A DNA stretch of 64,000 bases from Kitasatospora sp. CB01950 (GTDB lineage: Bacteria; Actinomycetota; Actinomycetes; Streptomycetales; Streptomycetaceae): positions 765,974-829,973 of the forward strand of contig NZ_LISX01000001.1 in assembly GCF_001905465.1 (NCBI RefSeq), written 5' to 3'. Positions within the stretch are counted from its first letter, which is position 1. Every line of letters starts with the position of its first letter. Below are positions 16,884 to 27,158 of this stretch, one piece after another. The translations under genes were made by a program, and so were the position numbers. Below the pieces are notes generated by a model that saw only the letters and a program-made list of their open reading frames with translations, was not told the DNA's origin and did no database searches.

Positions 16884-18077
16884 TCAGTGCGGCAGTCCGT
16901 CGGCGAGTTTGACGGTGGCGATGCCCTTGGAGAACGCCTGCAGCGACTCCGGGGTCTCCTCGAACCGCCAGTCCGTCTGGGCGCCGTGGTCGGTGTCGCG
17001 TTCGAACCAGATGAAGCCGAGCAGGTCCGACTGCTGGTTGAGCCAGTCGAAGAAGTCGGTGGTCCACTTCACCTTGAGCGTCGAGTTGGGCTCGCGGCCG
17101 GTCTCGGTGATGAGTATCGGCTTCTTGGTCATCCGGCGGACGATGTCGAGGGTCGGCCCGAAGGTGTCGGCGGCCGTGGCCTCGTTCTTGGTGCCGTAGC
17201 CGGTCAGGCCGACCCAGTCCACGTAGTCGTCACCGGGGTAGAGCGGCGGCAGCTCGACCTTTGGCACCGGGCGGACGATGTTGGCGCTCCATATCCAGAT
17301 CGCATTGTCCGCCCCGGCCTCCTTGAAGAGGTCGTGGATGTGCTTCCAGGCCTGGACGTACTCGCCCTTCTGGTTGCCGTTCACGCCCTCCGACCAGGGG
17401 TACCAGACGCCGTTCATCTCGTGCGCGAAGCGGATCGCCACCGGCCACTTCTGGGCGGCCACGCCGTGGGCGAAACGCCGGATGTAGTCGTCGTGGGCGC
17501 CCGAGATGATGGTCGACAGCGCGAAGGTCGGCTGGTCGGTGTGCCCGGCGTCCTCGCCGTCCCAGGGCTCCCAGGACAGCACCGGCAGGGTGCCGTGCGC
17601 GTACGCGCGGGAGACCGCCTTGGGGTCGAACTCGGAGGTCCAGCGCACGAAGTACTCGGTCATGGTGGGCCGGACACCGGTCTTGTCGGCGATCGAGTCG
17701 AGCTCGCCGGAGGACCACGGCGCCTCGGGCGTCGCCACGCCGAAGTACTTGCCGTTCGGGGTGTCGAAGATCGACTTGTCCGGCACGGCCGGCGGCGCGG
17801 GGTTGATCAGCTGCTTGATCCCGGGCGCGCCGACCGGATGCCCCAGGCCCGCGTACCGGGGGCCCTTGCTGTCCAGGTTGAGCGCCGCCATGACACCCCA
17901 GCAGAGGACGCCCAGCAGCAGCACGTTGACGGTCATCCAGACCCGCAGCCGGATGCCGCTGCCGCGCGACCACCAGTGCATCTTCTTGCGGCGGCGGGCG
18001 GCCTTCGGCTCGGCCTCGGGCGGCCCGGCCTGCTTGGGGACCGCCTTGGATCTCGTCTCGGACGCCGTCTCAGACAC
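16884..18077 (-). CDS. Membrane-anchored GH26-like glycoside hydrolase (copy B)
   Basis: A 397-residue paralogue of the protein at 13403-14548. It has a basic cytoplasmic tail, a single membrane anchor (about 44-66) and an exported GH26-like domain. Candidate acid/base Glu220 sits in RFAHEMNGVWYPW and candidate nucleophile Glu325 in ILITETG; YVDWVGLTGYG and LGFIWFERD are conserved with copy A. Its start codon overlaps the end of the GT2 synthase gene by 8 bases, so the two are translationally coupled. That coupling suggests a synthase-associated hydrolase that trims or releases the polymer, by analogy with BcsZ or PgaB (inference). Confidence 0.82.
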   Translation of the reverse strand: MSETASETRSKAVPKQAGPPEAEPKAARRRKKMHWWSRGSGIRLRVWMTVNVLLLGVLCWGVMAALNLDSKGPRYAGLGHPVGAPGIKQLINPAPPAVPDKSIFDTPNGKYFGVATPEAPWSSGELDSIADKTGVRPTMTEYFVRWTSEFDPKAVSRAYAHGTLPVLSWEPWDGEDAGHTDQPTFALSTIISGAHDDYIRRFAHGVAAQKWPVAIRFAHEMNGVWYPWSEGVNGNQKGEYVQAWKHIHDLFKEAGADNAIWIWSANIVRPVPKVELPPLYPGDDYVDWVGLTGYGTKNEATAADTFGPTLDIVRRMTKKPILITETGREPNSTLKVKWTTDFFDWLNQQSDLLGFIWFERDTDHGAQTDWRFEETPESLQAFSKGIATVKLADGLPH

Positions 18078-19389
18078 TCATCATCACCGACCCGATCAAC
18101 ATGGCGCTGCCCAGCAGATAGGGAATGACCACCTTGGCACTGCGGACCTTCTCGCCCGCGAAACTGTCCTTGCGGGTGCCCCAGGAGGCGTTGTGGCCCA
18201 TCCGGAAGAACCCCAGCAGCCGGACCGGCAGCAGGATGAACGTGTTGATGACCATGAACACCGGAAGGAACACCAAGTCCTGCGCCCGGTAGGCGAAGTG
18301 ACGCCCGAACCGGACTGCCAGCGACAGTACCGACATCACCGCGGCGAGCACCAGGATCGTGCTGATGGCCTTCCAGTGGACGGCCGGCAGCGGCAGCTCC
18401 ATGTACAGGCTGGGGCCGGTGTGCCGCCACAGCGCCCTGCCCCAGGAGGCGAAGGAGCCCAGCAGGACGAACGGCACCAGGATGTCCACCAGGTAGAACA
18501 GCGCGAGCATCTTCGCCCGGCGCAGCATCCACGGCAGCATCCGCAGCGTGTTGTACTGCGAGCCGCGGGCCCAGCGGTACTGCTGCTTGGTCAGCTTGCC
18601 CAGCTTCAGCGGGGCGTCCGTGTAGACCAGCGACGTGGACTGGTAGACCGTCCGATAGCCCTGCTTGAGCGTGTAGTTGGTCAGCGTGCGGTCGTCGCTG
18701 ACCTCCAGGAAGACCCCGAGGAACTTCTCCGACAGGAAGTCCTCCATGCACTCCAGCAGGATCTTCCGGCGGAACGCGATGGTCCGGCCGGGCAGGCAGC
18801 CGACCGTGCCGAGGACGCTCATCGCGGGCAGCGAGTACTGGCAGCGGACGCTCTCCAGCCAGTCCGCCCAGCGGGTGAGCACCGACCGGCCGGGCTCCAG
18901 GATGCGCTGGCGGGTCGTCACACCGCCGACCGTCTCGTCGCGGAACGGCTTGACCAGCTCGGACAGTGTGGAGGGCGTCCACACGGTGTCGGAGTCGACC
19001 AGCACCGTGATGTCGCCGGTGCAGGCCTCCAGACCGACCTTCAGGGCGTTGCGCTTGCCCGGGGTCTCGGTCCACAGCCAGTAGACGCCGAGCTGGTCGC
19101 AGACCTGCTCCAGCGTCTCGTTGCGCTTGCCGTTGATGACCACCACCATCTCGGTGGGCTGCTGGTCGATGATCCGGTCGAGCACCGAGTGGAAGAGGTC
19201 CGCCGGCTCGTCCACCACCGGGATGATCACGGAGGTGGTGCCGGAGTACGGGCGCTTCCACGGCCGGTAGCGGCGGGCCAGGGCGAGTCGGACGAACCAG
19301 AGGATCCACACGCCGCTCATGAAGACGGCGAACGGGTAGACGGCGCCGACAGTCCACCATTGGCGGAGCTGGAGCAGGAAAGCGAGCAT
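18070..19389 (-). CDS. Processive GT2 polysaccharide synthase (hyaluronan/chitin/cellulose synthase-like)
   Basis: A 439-residue integral membrane glycosyltransferase that probably polymerises a beta-linked glycan and extrudes it. It has two N-terminal hydrophobic segments and a cytosolic GT2 domain with VIIPVVDEP, the UDP-binding DSDT (about 132-135), the catalytic-base region SDDRTLT (about 231) and the processivity motif QQYRW (about 269-273). About four or five further membrane helices follow. The D, DxD, D, QxxRW pattern marks processive synthases; donor sugar and linkage cannot be told. ATG 19389 was chosen over a TTG at 19434 (15 residues longer), which has no ribosome-binding site. 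It is the first gene of a two-gene operon with GH26-like copy B. Confidence 0.85.
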   Translation of the reverse strand: MLAFLLQLRQWWTVGAVYPFAVFMSGVWILWFVRLALARRYRPWKRPYSGTTSVIIPVVDEPADLFHSVLDRIIDQQPTEMVVVINGKRNETLEQVCDQLGVYWLWTETPGKRNALKVGLEACTGDITVLVDSDTVWTPSTLSELVKPFRDETVGGVTTRQRILEPGRSVLTRWADWLESVRCQYSLPAMSVLGTVGCLPGRTIAFRRKILLECMEDFLSEKFLGVFLEVSDDRTLTNYTLKQGYRTVYQSTSLVYTDAPLKLGKLTKQQYRWARGSQYNTLRMLPWMLRRAKMLALFYLVDILVPFVLLGSFASWGRALWRHTGPSLYMELPLPAVHWKAISTILVLAAVMSVLSLAVRFGRHFAYRAQDLVFLPVFMVINTFILLPVRLLGFFRMGHNASWGTRKDSFAGEKVRSAKVVIPYLLGSAMLIGSVMMSV

Positions 19390-19570
19390 GGCCCCCGAAA
19401 CCGTCTCGTGTCGCGTGCGTGCGGACGTAGCCAAGTGAGCACACTTGAACCAGGCCGTCCTGATGATAGACGGCCCGGCAAGGTGTTATTCACGACGAAA
19501 AAGGGCACACCGGTCGCGTCTGAGACCGGCGTCACTCCAATCGCAACCGGTTCGTGACGCCGAACGGGTG

Positions 19571-20563
19571 TCAGAGCTTACGGAGCAGAGCCCGTCGTAC
19601 CTTGTGGTCCGCGCCCTTCTGGAGGATGAGCGTGGCCCGGCCTCGGGTGGGCAGCACATTCTCCAGCAGATTGGGCCGATTGATGGTCCGCCAGACCTGA
19701 CGGCCGTAGTCCATCGCCTCCTCCTCGGGCACCTCGGTGAAGCGCCGGAAGTAGGAGTTCGGGTCCTGGAAGGCGGTCTCGCGCAGCTTGCGGAACCGGT
19801 CCAGGTACCAGGCCTCGATGTCGTCGGTGCGGGCGTCGACGTAGATCGAGAAGTCGAAGTAGTCGGCGACCGCCATCCTGGTCCGCCCGTCCGTGCCGGG
19901 CAGGGCCGGCTGAAGCACGTTCAGGCCCTCCACGATCAGGATGTCGGGGCGCTCCACCACCAACTGCTCGTCCGGCACGATGTCGTACACCAGGTGCGAG
20001 TAGACCGGCGCGGTGACCCGCTCCTTGCCGGCCTTCACGTCCGCGACGAAACGCATCAGCGCCCGCCGGTCGTACGACTCCGGGAAGCCCTTGCGGGCCA
20101 TCAGGCCGCGCCGGCGCAGCTCCGCGTTGGGCAGCAGGAAGCCGTCGGTGGTGACCAGCTCCACCCGCGGGTGCTCCGGCCAGCGGGCGAGCAGCGCCTT
20201 CAGCAGCCGGGCCGTGGTGGACTTGCCGACCGCCACCGACCCGGCCACGCCGATGATGAACGGGGTCCGCACCCGTTCGGTGTCGGGCGTGTCGAGGAAG
20301 GTGCCCAGCGCGCCGCGCAGCTCGTGCGTGGCGTGGATGTACAGGTTCAGCAGGCGCGACAGCGGCAGGTAGACGTCGCGGACCTCGTCCAGGTCCAGCG
20401 CGGTACCGAGGCCGCGCAGCCGTTCGACCTCGTCGGCGGTGAGCGGCAACGGGGTGCGTTCGCGCAGCGCGCTCCACTCGGCGCGGTCCAGATCCACGTA
20501 CGGGGAGGGGGTGGGCGCGGCGGGTACGCCCCTCGTACAGAGTTCGGTCAGCACAGCATCCAT
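19571..20563 (-). CDS. coaA: Type I pantothenate kinase
   Basis: Phosphorylates pantothenate with ATP, the first and controlling step of coenzyme A synthesis. The 330-residue product has the P-loop GSVAVGKST (about 108-116). Later come [24 protein letters not shown], the pantothenate-site region [20 protein letters not shown], and the C-terminal [18 protein letters not shown] stretch. It is divergent from glmS, sharing a 99-base promoter region. A 181-base spacer separates it from the GT2 gene, including a short AT-rich patch (about 19480-19505) that may hold the GT2 promoter. Confidence 0.95.
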   Translation of the reverse strand: MDAVLTELCTRGVPAAPTPSPYVDLDRAEWSALRERTPLPLTADEVERLRGLGTALDLDEVRDVYLPLSRLLNLYIHATHELRGALGTFLDTPDTERVRTPFIIGVAGSVAVGKSTTARLLKALLARWPEHPRVELVTTDGFLLPNAELRRRGLMARKGFPESYDRRALMRFVADVKAGKERVTAPVYSHLVYDIVPDEQLVVERPDILIVEGLNVLQPALPGTDGRTRMAVADYFDFSIYVDARTDDIEAWYLDRFRKLRETAFQDPNSYFRRFTEVPEEEAMDYGRQVWRTINRPNLLENVLPTRGRATLILQKGADHKVRRALLRKL

Positions 20564-20662
20564 TGTGGGCCGTGTCCGGGCCGTCGGGTGCTGTGGTGTC
20601 GGTCACCCGGTGTGGTCATCCGACCCGACGGGCCTCGAACAGCGACACCTATGCTGGCGCAT

Positions 20663-22519
20663 ATGTGCGGAATTGTTGGATATACGGGCCCGCAAGCGGC
20701 CCTCGACGTAGTGATCGCCGGTCTGCGGCGGCTGGAATACCGGGGCTACGACTCGGCCGGTGTCGCGGTGCAGACCGAAGGAGCCGACGGGCAGCGGCTC
20801 CTGGCAACCGACAAGCGGGCCGGAAAGCTCGTCAACCTGGAGAAGTCGCTGGCCGAAACCCCTCTGCCGGCCGGCACCACGGGCATCGGCCACACCCGTT
20901 GGGCCACCCACGGCGCGCCCAACGACGCCAACGCCCACCCCCACCTGGACGACCACCGCAAGGTCGCGGTCGTCCACAACGGCATCATCGAGAACTTCGC
21001 CGTGCTGCGCGCCGAACTCGCCGACCGCGGCCACACGCTGCGCTCCGAGACCGACACCGAGGTCGTCGCCCACCTGCTCTCCGAGGCCTACGACGGCGAC
21101 CTCGCCGAGGCCATGCGCACCGTCTGCCGCCAGCTGGACGGCGCGTTCACCCTGGTCGCGGTGCACGCCGACGCGCCCGACGTGGTGGTCGGCGCCCGCC
21201 GCAACTCGCCGCTGGTGGTCGGCGTCGGCGACGGCGAGAACTTCCTCGCCTCCGACGTCGCCGCATTCATCGCGCACACCCGCGAGGCGATCGAGCTCGG
21301 CCAGGACCAGGTCGTCGAACTCCGCCGCGACGGCGTCACCGTGACCAACTTCGACGGCACGCCCGCCGAGGTCCGCGAGTACCACGTCGACTGGGACGCC
21401 TCCGCCGCCGAGAAGGGCGGCTACGACTACTTCATGCTCAAGGAGATCGCCGAGCAGCCCAAGGCCGTCGCCGACACCCTGCTCGGCCGGATCGGCGCCG
21501 ACGGCCGGCTCACCCTCGACGAACTGCGCATCCCCGACCAGGTGTTGCGCGAGGTCGACAAGGTCGTCATCGTCGCCTGCGGCACCGCCTTCCACGCCGG
21601 CATGATCGCCAAGTACGCGATCGAGCACTGGACCCGCATCCCCTGCGAGGTCGAGGTCGCCAGCGAGTTCCGCTACCGCGACCCGATCATGGACGACCGC
21701 ACCCTGGTCATCGCCATCTCGCAGTCCGGCGAGACCATGGACACCCTGATGGCGCTGCGGCACGCCCGCGAGCAGGGTGCCAAGGTCCTGGCGATCTGCA
21801 ACACCAACGGCTCGACCATTCCGCGCGAGTCCGACGCCGTGCTCTACACCCACGCCGGCCCCGAGGTCGCCGTCGCCTCCACCAAGGCCTTCCTCACCCA
21901 GCTGGTCGCCTGCTACCTGGTCGCGCTCTACCTCGGCCAGGTGCGCGGCACCAAGTGGGGCGACGAGATCTCCTCCGTCATCCGCGAACTCGGCGACGCC
22001 CCCCGGCAGGTCGAGCAGGTGCTCGGCACCATGGAGCCCGTCCGCGCGCTCGCCCGTTCGCTGGCCGACGCCCCCGCGGTGCTCTTCCTCGGCCGCCACG
22101 TCGGCCACCCGGTGGCCCTCGAAGGCGCGCTCAAGCTCAAGGAGCTCGCCTACATGCACGCCGAGGGCTTCGCCGCCGGCGAGCTCAAGCACGGCCCGAT
22201 CGCGCTCATCGAGGAGGGCCTGCCGGTCGTCGTGGTGGTGCCCTCGCCGCGCGGCCGCTCCGTCCTGCACGACAAGATCGTCTCCAACATCCAGGAGATC
22301 CGGGCCCGCGGCGCCAGGACCATCGTGATCGCCGAGGAGGGCGACGAAGCCGTCGTCCCCTACGCCGACCACCTGATCCGCATCCCCGCCACCCCGACCC
22401 TGCTCCAGCCCCTGGTCTCCACCGTCCCGCTCCAGGTCTTCGCCTGCGAACTGGCCACCGCCAAGGGCCACGAGGTCGACCAGCCGCGCAACCTCGCCAA
22501 GTCCGTCACCGTCGAGTAG
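20663..22519 (+). CDS. glmS: Glutamine-fructose-6-phosphate aminotransferase (isomerising)
   Basis: Makes glucosamine-6-phosphate from fructose-6-phosphate and glutamine, the entry step of the UDP-GlcNAc pathway. The 618-residue product starts MCGIVGYTG, where Cys2 becomes the N-terminal glutaminase nucleophile. It has GHTRWATHG in the glutaminase domain and two SIS domains ([22 protein letters not shown]), and ends at LAKSVTVE. The start must be 20663 for Cys to follow Met; the in-frame upstream ATG (20651) is inside a -10-like TATGCT. No ribosome-binding site is present, so translation is probably leaderless. No glmS ribozyme was recognised. Confidence 0.97.
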   Translation: MCGIVGYTGPQAALDVVIAGLRRLEYRGYDSAGVAVQTEGADGQRLLATDKRAGKLVNLEKSLAETPLPAGTTGIGHTRWATHGAPNDANAHPHLDDHRKVAVVHNGIIENFAVLRAELADRGHTLRSETDTEVVAHLLSEAYDGDLAEAMRTVCRQLDGAFTLVAVHADAPDVVVGARRNSPLVVGVGDGENFLASDVAAFIAHTREAIELGQDQVVELRRDGVTVTNFDGTPAEVREYHVDWDASAAEKGGYDYFMLKEIAEQPKAVADTLLGRIGADGRLTLDELRIPDQVLREVDKVVIVACGTAFHAGMIAKYAIEHWTRIPCEVEVASEFRYRDPIMDDRTLVIAISQSGETMDTLMALRHAREQGAKVLAICNTNGSTIPRESDAVLYTHAGPEVAVASTKAFLTQLVACYLVALYLGQVRGTKWGDEISSVIRELGDAPRQVEQVLGTMEPVRALARSLADAPAVLFLGRHVGHPVALEGALKLKELAYMHAEGFAAGELKHGPIALIEEGLPVVVVVPSPRGRSVLHDKIVSNIQEIRARGARTIVIAEEGDEAVVPYADHLIRIPATPTLLQPLVSTVPLQVFACELATAKGHEVDQPRNLAKSVTVE

Positions 22520-22527
22520 CCCGCGTA

Positions 22528-22569
22528 TCGTCCATGCCTGCGTGCGCGGAGCTGCGCAGGCATGGACGA
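22528..22569 (+). terminator. Perfect 15-base stem between glmS and acpS
   Basis: Arms TCGTCCATGCCTGCG (22528-22542) and CGCAGGCATGGACGA (22555-22569) have a 12-base loop. It may terminate glmS transcripts. Its 3' arm also touches the acpS Shine-Dalgarno GAGGGAG (from 22568), so folding could limit acpS translation. Confidence 0.6.
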
Positions 22570-22580
22570 GGGAGACGGGC

Positions 22581-22949
22581 GTGATCATCGGGGTCGGCAT
22601 CGACGTGGCGGACATCGGACGGTTCGGGGAGTCCCTGGAACGTACCCCCGGCCTCGCCGAACGCCTCTTCACCGCAAGCGAGTTGACCCTCCCGTCCGGA
22701 CAACGCCGGGGCACCGCCTCGCTCGCCGCCCGGTTCGCCGCGAAAGAGGCTCTCGCCAAGGCCCTCGGCGCACCCCCCGGCCTCCGCTGGGAGGACGCCG
22801 AAGTCCGCGTCGAACCCTCCGGCCGCCCCGTCCTCCACGTCACCGGCACCGTCGAGGCCCGCGCCGCAGTGCTGGGAGTGACGGGCTGGCACGTCTCGCT
22901 CAGCCACGACGCGGGCGTCGCCTCGGCGGTCGTGATCGCCGAAGGGTGA
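22581..22949 (+). CDS. acpS: Holo-[acyl-carrier-protein] synthase
   Basis: Transfers phosphopantetheine from CoA to the serine of acyl carrier proteins; a small trimeric cytoplasmic enzyme. The 122-residue product has the metal-binding [12 protein letters not shown] near the N-terminus and [15 protein letters not shown] with the conserved FAAKEA core. [13 protein letters not shown] matches the third conserved block. The GTG start at 22581 follows GAGGGAG. It sits between glmS and nnr. Because CoA is its substrate, the nearby coaA is functionally related. Confidence 0.93.
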   Translation: MIIGVGIDVADIGRFGESLERTPGLAERLFTASELTLPSGQRRGTASLAARFAAKEALAKALGAPPGLRWEDAEVRVEPSGRPVLHVTGTVEARAAVLGVTGWHVSLSHDAGVASAVVIAEG

Positions 22950-23053
22950 GAGCGAGGGGGCGAAAACGGTGGCGCGAGGCGGAAGTCACCCGTCCGTGAG
23001 AGCGCGCTGCGGACAATGACGTGCATGTGCTCGCGCCCCGAAGGAGAAGCCAC

Positions 23054-24493
23054 ATGCGCCACGCCCATCGCGTAGAGCAAGTCCGCGCCGCCGAAGCCAC
23101 GTTGATGGCAGCCCTCCCCGAAGGCACGCTGATGCAGCGCGCCGCAGCCGGTCTCGCCGCGACCTGCGCCGGGCTGCTGCCCCGGGTCTACGGCAGTCGC
23201 GTCCTGGTGCTGGCAGGCTCCGGCGACAACGGCGGTGACGCGCTGTACGCCGCCGCGCGTCTCGCCCGTCGCGGGGCCCGCGCCGAAGCCCTGCTGCTCG
23301 ACCCGGCCAAGGCGCACGCCGAGGGTCTCGCCGCGCTGCTGGCCGCCGGGGGCCGGGTCACCGACGACCCGACCGCGTTCGGCCGCGCCGACCTCGTGCT
23401 GGACGGCATCGTCGGCATCGGCGGTCGCGGTCCGCTGCGCCCCGCCGCCGCTCCCTTCGCGACCATGGAACGTCGCGGGCCGGTGGTCGCCGTCGACGTG
23501 CCGTCCGGCGTCGACCCCGACACCGGCGAGGTGACGGGCCCCGCGCTGCGTGCCGACGTCACGGTCTGCTTCGGCACCCACAAGCCCGGCCTGCTGATCG
23601 ACCCCGGCGCGGAGTACGCGGGCGTGGTCCACCTGGTGGAGATCGGACTCGACCTGCCGCCCGCTCCCGTCCAGGCCCTCCAGCACGCCGACGTGACCGC
23701 GCTGCTGCCCGTCCCCGGCGTGGAGAGCGACAAGTACCGGCGCGGCGTGGTCGGCATCGCCGCCGGCTCCGCCCGCTACCCGGGCGCGGCGCTGCTCGCC
23801 GTCGCCGGGGCGCTGCGCGGCGGTGCGGGCGCGGTGCGCTACACCGGGCACGCCGCCGAGGAGGTGGTGCGCCGCCACCCGGAGACGCTGGTCACCGACG
23901 CCGGCCCGGCCCGCGCGGGACGGGTCCAGGCGTGGGTGGTCGGGCCGGGCGGCGGCGACGGCGCGGAACGCTCCCTGCGGGAGGCCCTCGACACCGACGT
24001 GCCGGTGCTCGCCGACGCCGACGCGCTCACCGAACTCGCCCGACTCGGCCCCGACCTGCTGGCCGGCCGGCCCGCCCCCACCCTGCTCACCCCGCACGCC
24101 GGTGAGGCCGCCCGCCTGCTGGCCGGCGTCGACGAGCACACCGACGCCGACACCGTCGCCGCCCGCCGCCTCCGGTCCGCCCGCCTGATCGCCGCCCGCT
24201 ACGGCGCGACGGTCCTGCTCAAGGGCTCCACCACCGTCGTCGCCGACCCTGACGGCACCGCCCGCGTCAACCCCACCGGCACCGGCTGGCTCGGCACCGC
24301 CGGCAGCGGCGACGTCCTCTCCGGCCTCACCGGCTCTCTCCTCGCCACCGGCCTCACCCCCCTCGACGCCGCCTCCGCCGCCGCCTACCTCCACGGCCTC
24401 GCCGGCCGTCACGCCGCCGGCCCGGGCGCCCCGATCACCGCACTGGACATCGCGGACGCACTGCATCCCGTATGGCAGTCGCTGGCGGAGTGA
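23054..24493 (+). CDS. nnr: Bifunctional NAD(P)H-hydrate epimerase / ADP-dependent dehydratase
   Basis: Repairs damaged NADH and NADPH hydrates. The 479-residue fusion has an N-terminal YjeF_N epimerase domain (about 1-210, with VLAGSGDNGGDALYAARLA). A C-terminal ribokinase-like dehydratase domain (about 220-479) follows, with LTPHAGEAARLL, VLLKGSTTVVADP and the anion-hole motif NPTGTGWLGTAGSGDVLSG. The ATG at 23054 has AAGGAG eight bases upstream; an upstream in-frame ATG (23021) lacks a ribosome-binding site. The nnr-alr adjacency is common in actinobacteria. Confidence 0.93.
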   Translation: MRHAHRVEQVRAAEATLMAALPEGTLMQRAAAGLAATCAGLLPRVYGSRVLVLAGSGDNGGDALYAAARLARRGARAEALLLDPAKAHAEGLAALLAAGGRVTDDPTAFGRADLVLDGIVGIGGRGPLRPAAAPFATMERRGPVVAVDVPSGVDPDTGEVTGPALRADVTVCFGTHKPGLLIDPGAEYAGVVHLVEIGLDLPPAPVQALQHADVTALLPVPGVESDKYRRGVVGIAAGSARYPGAALLAVAGALRGGAGAVRYTGHAAEEVVRRHPETLVTDAGPARAGRVQAWVVGPGGGDGAERSLREALDTDVPVLADADALTELARLGPDLLAGRPAPTLLTPHAGEAARLLAGVDEHTDADTVAARRLRSARLIAARYGATVLLKGSTTVVADPDGTARVNPTGTGWLGTAGSGDVLSGLTGSLLATGLTPLDAASAAAYLHGLAGRHAAGPGAPITALDIADALHPVWQSLAE

Positions 24494-24637
24494 CGAGCCG
24501 CCGGCGGAACCGGAACGCCGTCCACCGCGTGGAGACAGCGGAAGGGGCAGGCGTACAGGTGGACGGGTGACACGGCACCGCCGGTCGGCCGCGCCCCTGA
24601 TGGGGGGACCGGCGGGGGTCTGGGAGACTGATACGCG

Positions 24638-25819
<1,182 letters not shown>

Positions 25820-25895
25820 TGGCTGTTGACGCTGGGGCGCGCTCACGTTCAACCGGCTGTCGGTTCCGCGATCCGGCTGACGTGATCCTTACGCT

Positions 25896-25917
25896 TCGCG
25901 CAGTTCCCCGCGCCCCT
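25896..25917 (-). repeat. Copy 1 of a 22-base dispersed repeat
   Basis: On the minus strand this reads AGGGGCGCGGGGAACTGCGC plus GA. A second copy with one mismatch lies at 36236-36257. The 3' arm can pair with GGGGCGCG at 25836-25843, giving a long-range hairpin after alr. From memory, near-identical elements occur in many copies in Streptomyces intergenic regions, commonly after genes. Confidence 0.7.
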
Positions 25918-25954
25918 GTTCTCGCACCCCTCCGCGCCCGTGGGTTCGCCAGTA

Positions 25955-27097
25955 ATGGCTGAGTCGTCGGGGGTCTCCAGGGCCGGGCTGATCGGGATAT
26001 CGCTCGGGGTGCTGGCTGCCGGGGCCGCCGCCGGGGTCGCGGTGGAGCGGCTGACGGTGGGGCGGGCGATGCGGCGGCGGGCGCGGGACGAGCTGGACGC
26101 GGCGGCGCCGTTCGGGTCGTTGCGGGGGGTGCCGCAGCGGGTACGGGCGGACGACGGGACCGAGCTGTACGTGGAGGTGGACGCCGCCGAGGGGCCCGGG
26201 CCGACGGTGGTGTTCTGTCACGGGTACTGCCTGAACCAGGACAGCTGGCACTTCCAGCGGGCGGCGCTGCGCGGCGCGCTGCGCGAGGTGTTCTGGGACC
26301 AGCGCAGCCACGGCCGCTCCGAGCGGTCCCGCTCGTACCTGAAGGGGGAACCGGCGTCGATCGACCAGCTCGGCGGGGACCTGCGGGCGGTGCTGGACGC
26401 GGTGGTGCCGGAGGGCCCGATCGTGCTGGTCGGGCATTCGATGGGCGGGATGACGGTGCTGGCGCTGGCCGCCCAGCATCCCGAGCTGTTCGGGCCGGAC
26501 GGCCGGGTGGCCGGGGTGGCGCTGATCGGGACGCTCGCCGGCGGCTGGGACTCGGTGACGCTGGGGCTGCCCGCGGCCGGGGCGAAGATGGTGAAGCGGG
26601 TCGCGCCCGGCGTGGTGCGGCTGCTGGGCCGGCAGGTGGAGCTGGTGGAGGCGACCCGGCGCTGGGGGTCGGACCTGGCGGCGGTGTTCTACCGGCGGTT
26701 CTCGTTCGGCGGGAAGGACGTGGACCCGGCGGTGGTCCGGTTCGCCGAGCAGCTGTTGGACGCCACCCCGATCGACGTGGTCGCCGAGTTCTACCCGGCG
26801 TTCTCGCTGTACGACAAGCAGGCGGCGCTGGCCGCGCTGGGCGGCGTGCCCAGCCTGGTGCTGGCCGGCACCAAGGACCTGCTGACCCCGCCCGAGTACT
26901 CGGAGGCGATCGCCGCGGCGCTGCCCGGATCCCGGCTGGTGCTGGTGGAGGACGCCGGGCACCTGGTGATGCTGGAACGCGCCGACCTGGTCGACCGGGA
27001 GCTGGTCGCCCTGCTGGAGCGGGCCGCCGAGCGGGCCGGCACCGGCCCGCTGCCTCCCGCGCTGCGGGCGTGGGGCGGGGAGCAGCAGGAGGGCTGA
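25955..27097 (+). CDS. Alpha/beta-fold hydrolase
   Basis: A 380-residue protein with an N-terminal hydrophobic segment (about 5-28, likely a membrane anchor or signal). An alpha/beta hydrolase domain follows. Visible are the oxyanion HG in VVFCHGYCLNQDSW, the nucleophile elbow VGHSMGGM (Ser), a candidate acid Asp in AGTKDLLTPP and the catalytic His in EDAGHLVMLE. The substrate is unknown; the family includes esterases, lipases and epoxide hydrolases. The start is uncertain: ATG 25955 was chosen, GTG 25940 is in frame, and neither has a good ribosome-binding site. It precedes tsaE by 61 bases. Confidence 0.85.
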   Translation: MAESSGVSRAGLIGISLGVLAAGAAAGVAVERLTVGRAMRRRARDELDAAAPFGSLRGVPQRVRADDGTELYVEVDAAEGPGPTVVFCHGYCLNQDSWHFQRAALRGALREVFWDQRSHGRSERSRSYLKGEPASIDQLGGDLRAVLDAVVPEGPIVLVGHSMGGMTVLALAAQHPELFGPDGRVAGVALIGTLAGGWDSVTLGLPAAGAKMVKRVAPGVVRLLGRQVELVEATRRWGSDLAAVFYRRFSFGGKDVDPAVVRFAEQLLDATPIDVVAEFYPAFSLYDKQAALAALGGVPSLVLAGTKDLLTPPEYSEAIAAALPGSRLVLVEDAGHLVMLERADLVDRELVALLERAAERAGTGPLPPALRAWGGEQQEG

Positions 27098-27158
27098 GCG
27101 GGCGTCCGCGCGCGGTGTGGCACCGTAGGGGTGGCCGCAACGAACGAAGAAGGACGCC

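Noticed and set aside
19445..20662. A 406-codon N-terminal extension of GlmS
   Set aside because: GlmS needs Cys immediately after Met as nucleophile, so the start is 20663. The extension is antisense to coaA.
20564..20662. glmS ribozyme or riboswitch
   Set aside because: Only 99 bases separate coaA and glmS, the mRNA is probably leaderless, and no ribozyme-like core was recognised. The ribozyme is typical of Firmicutes.
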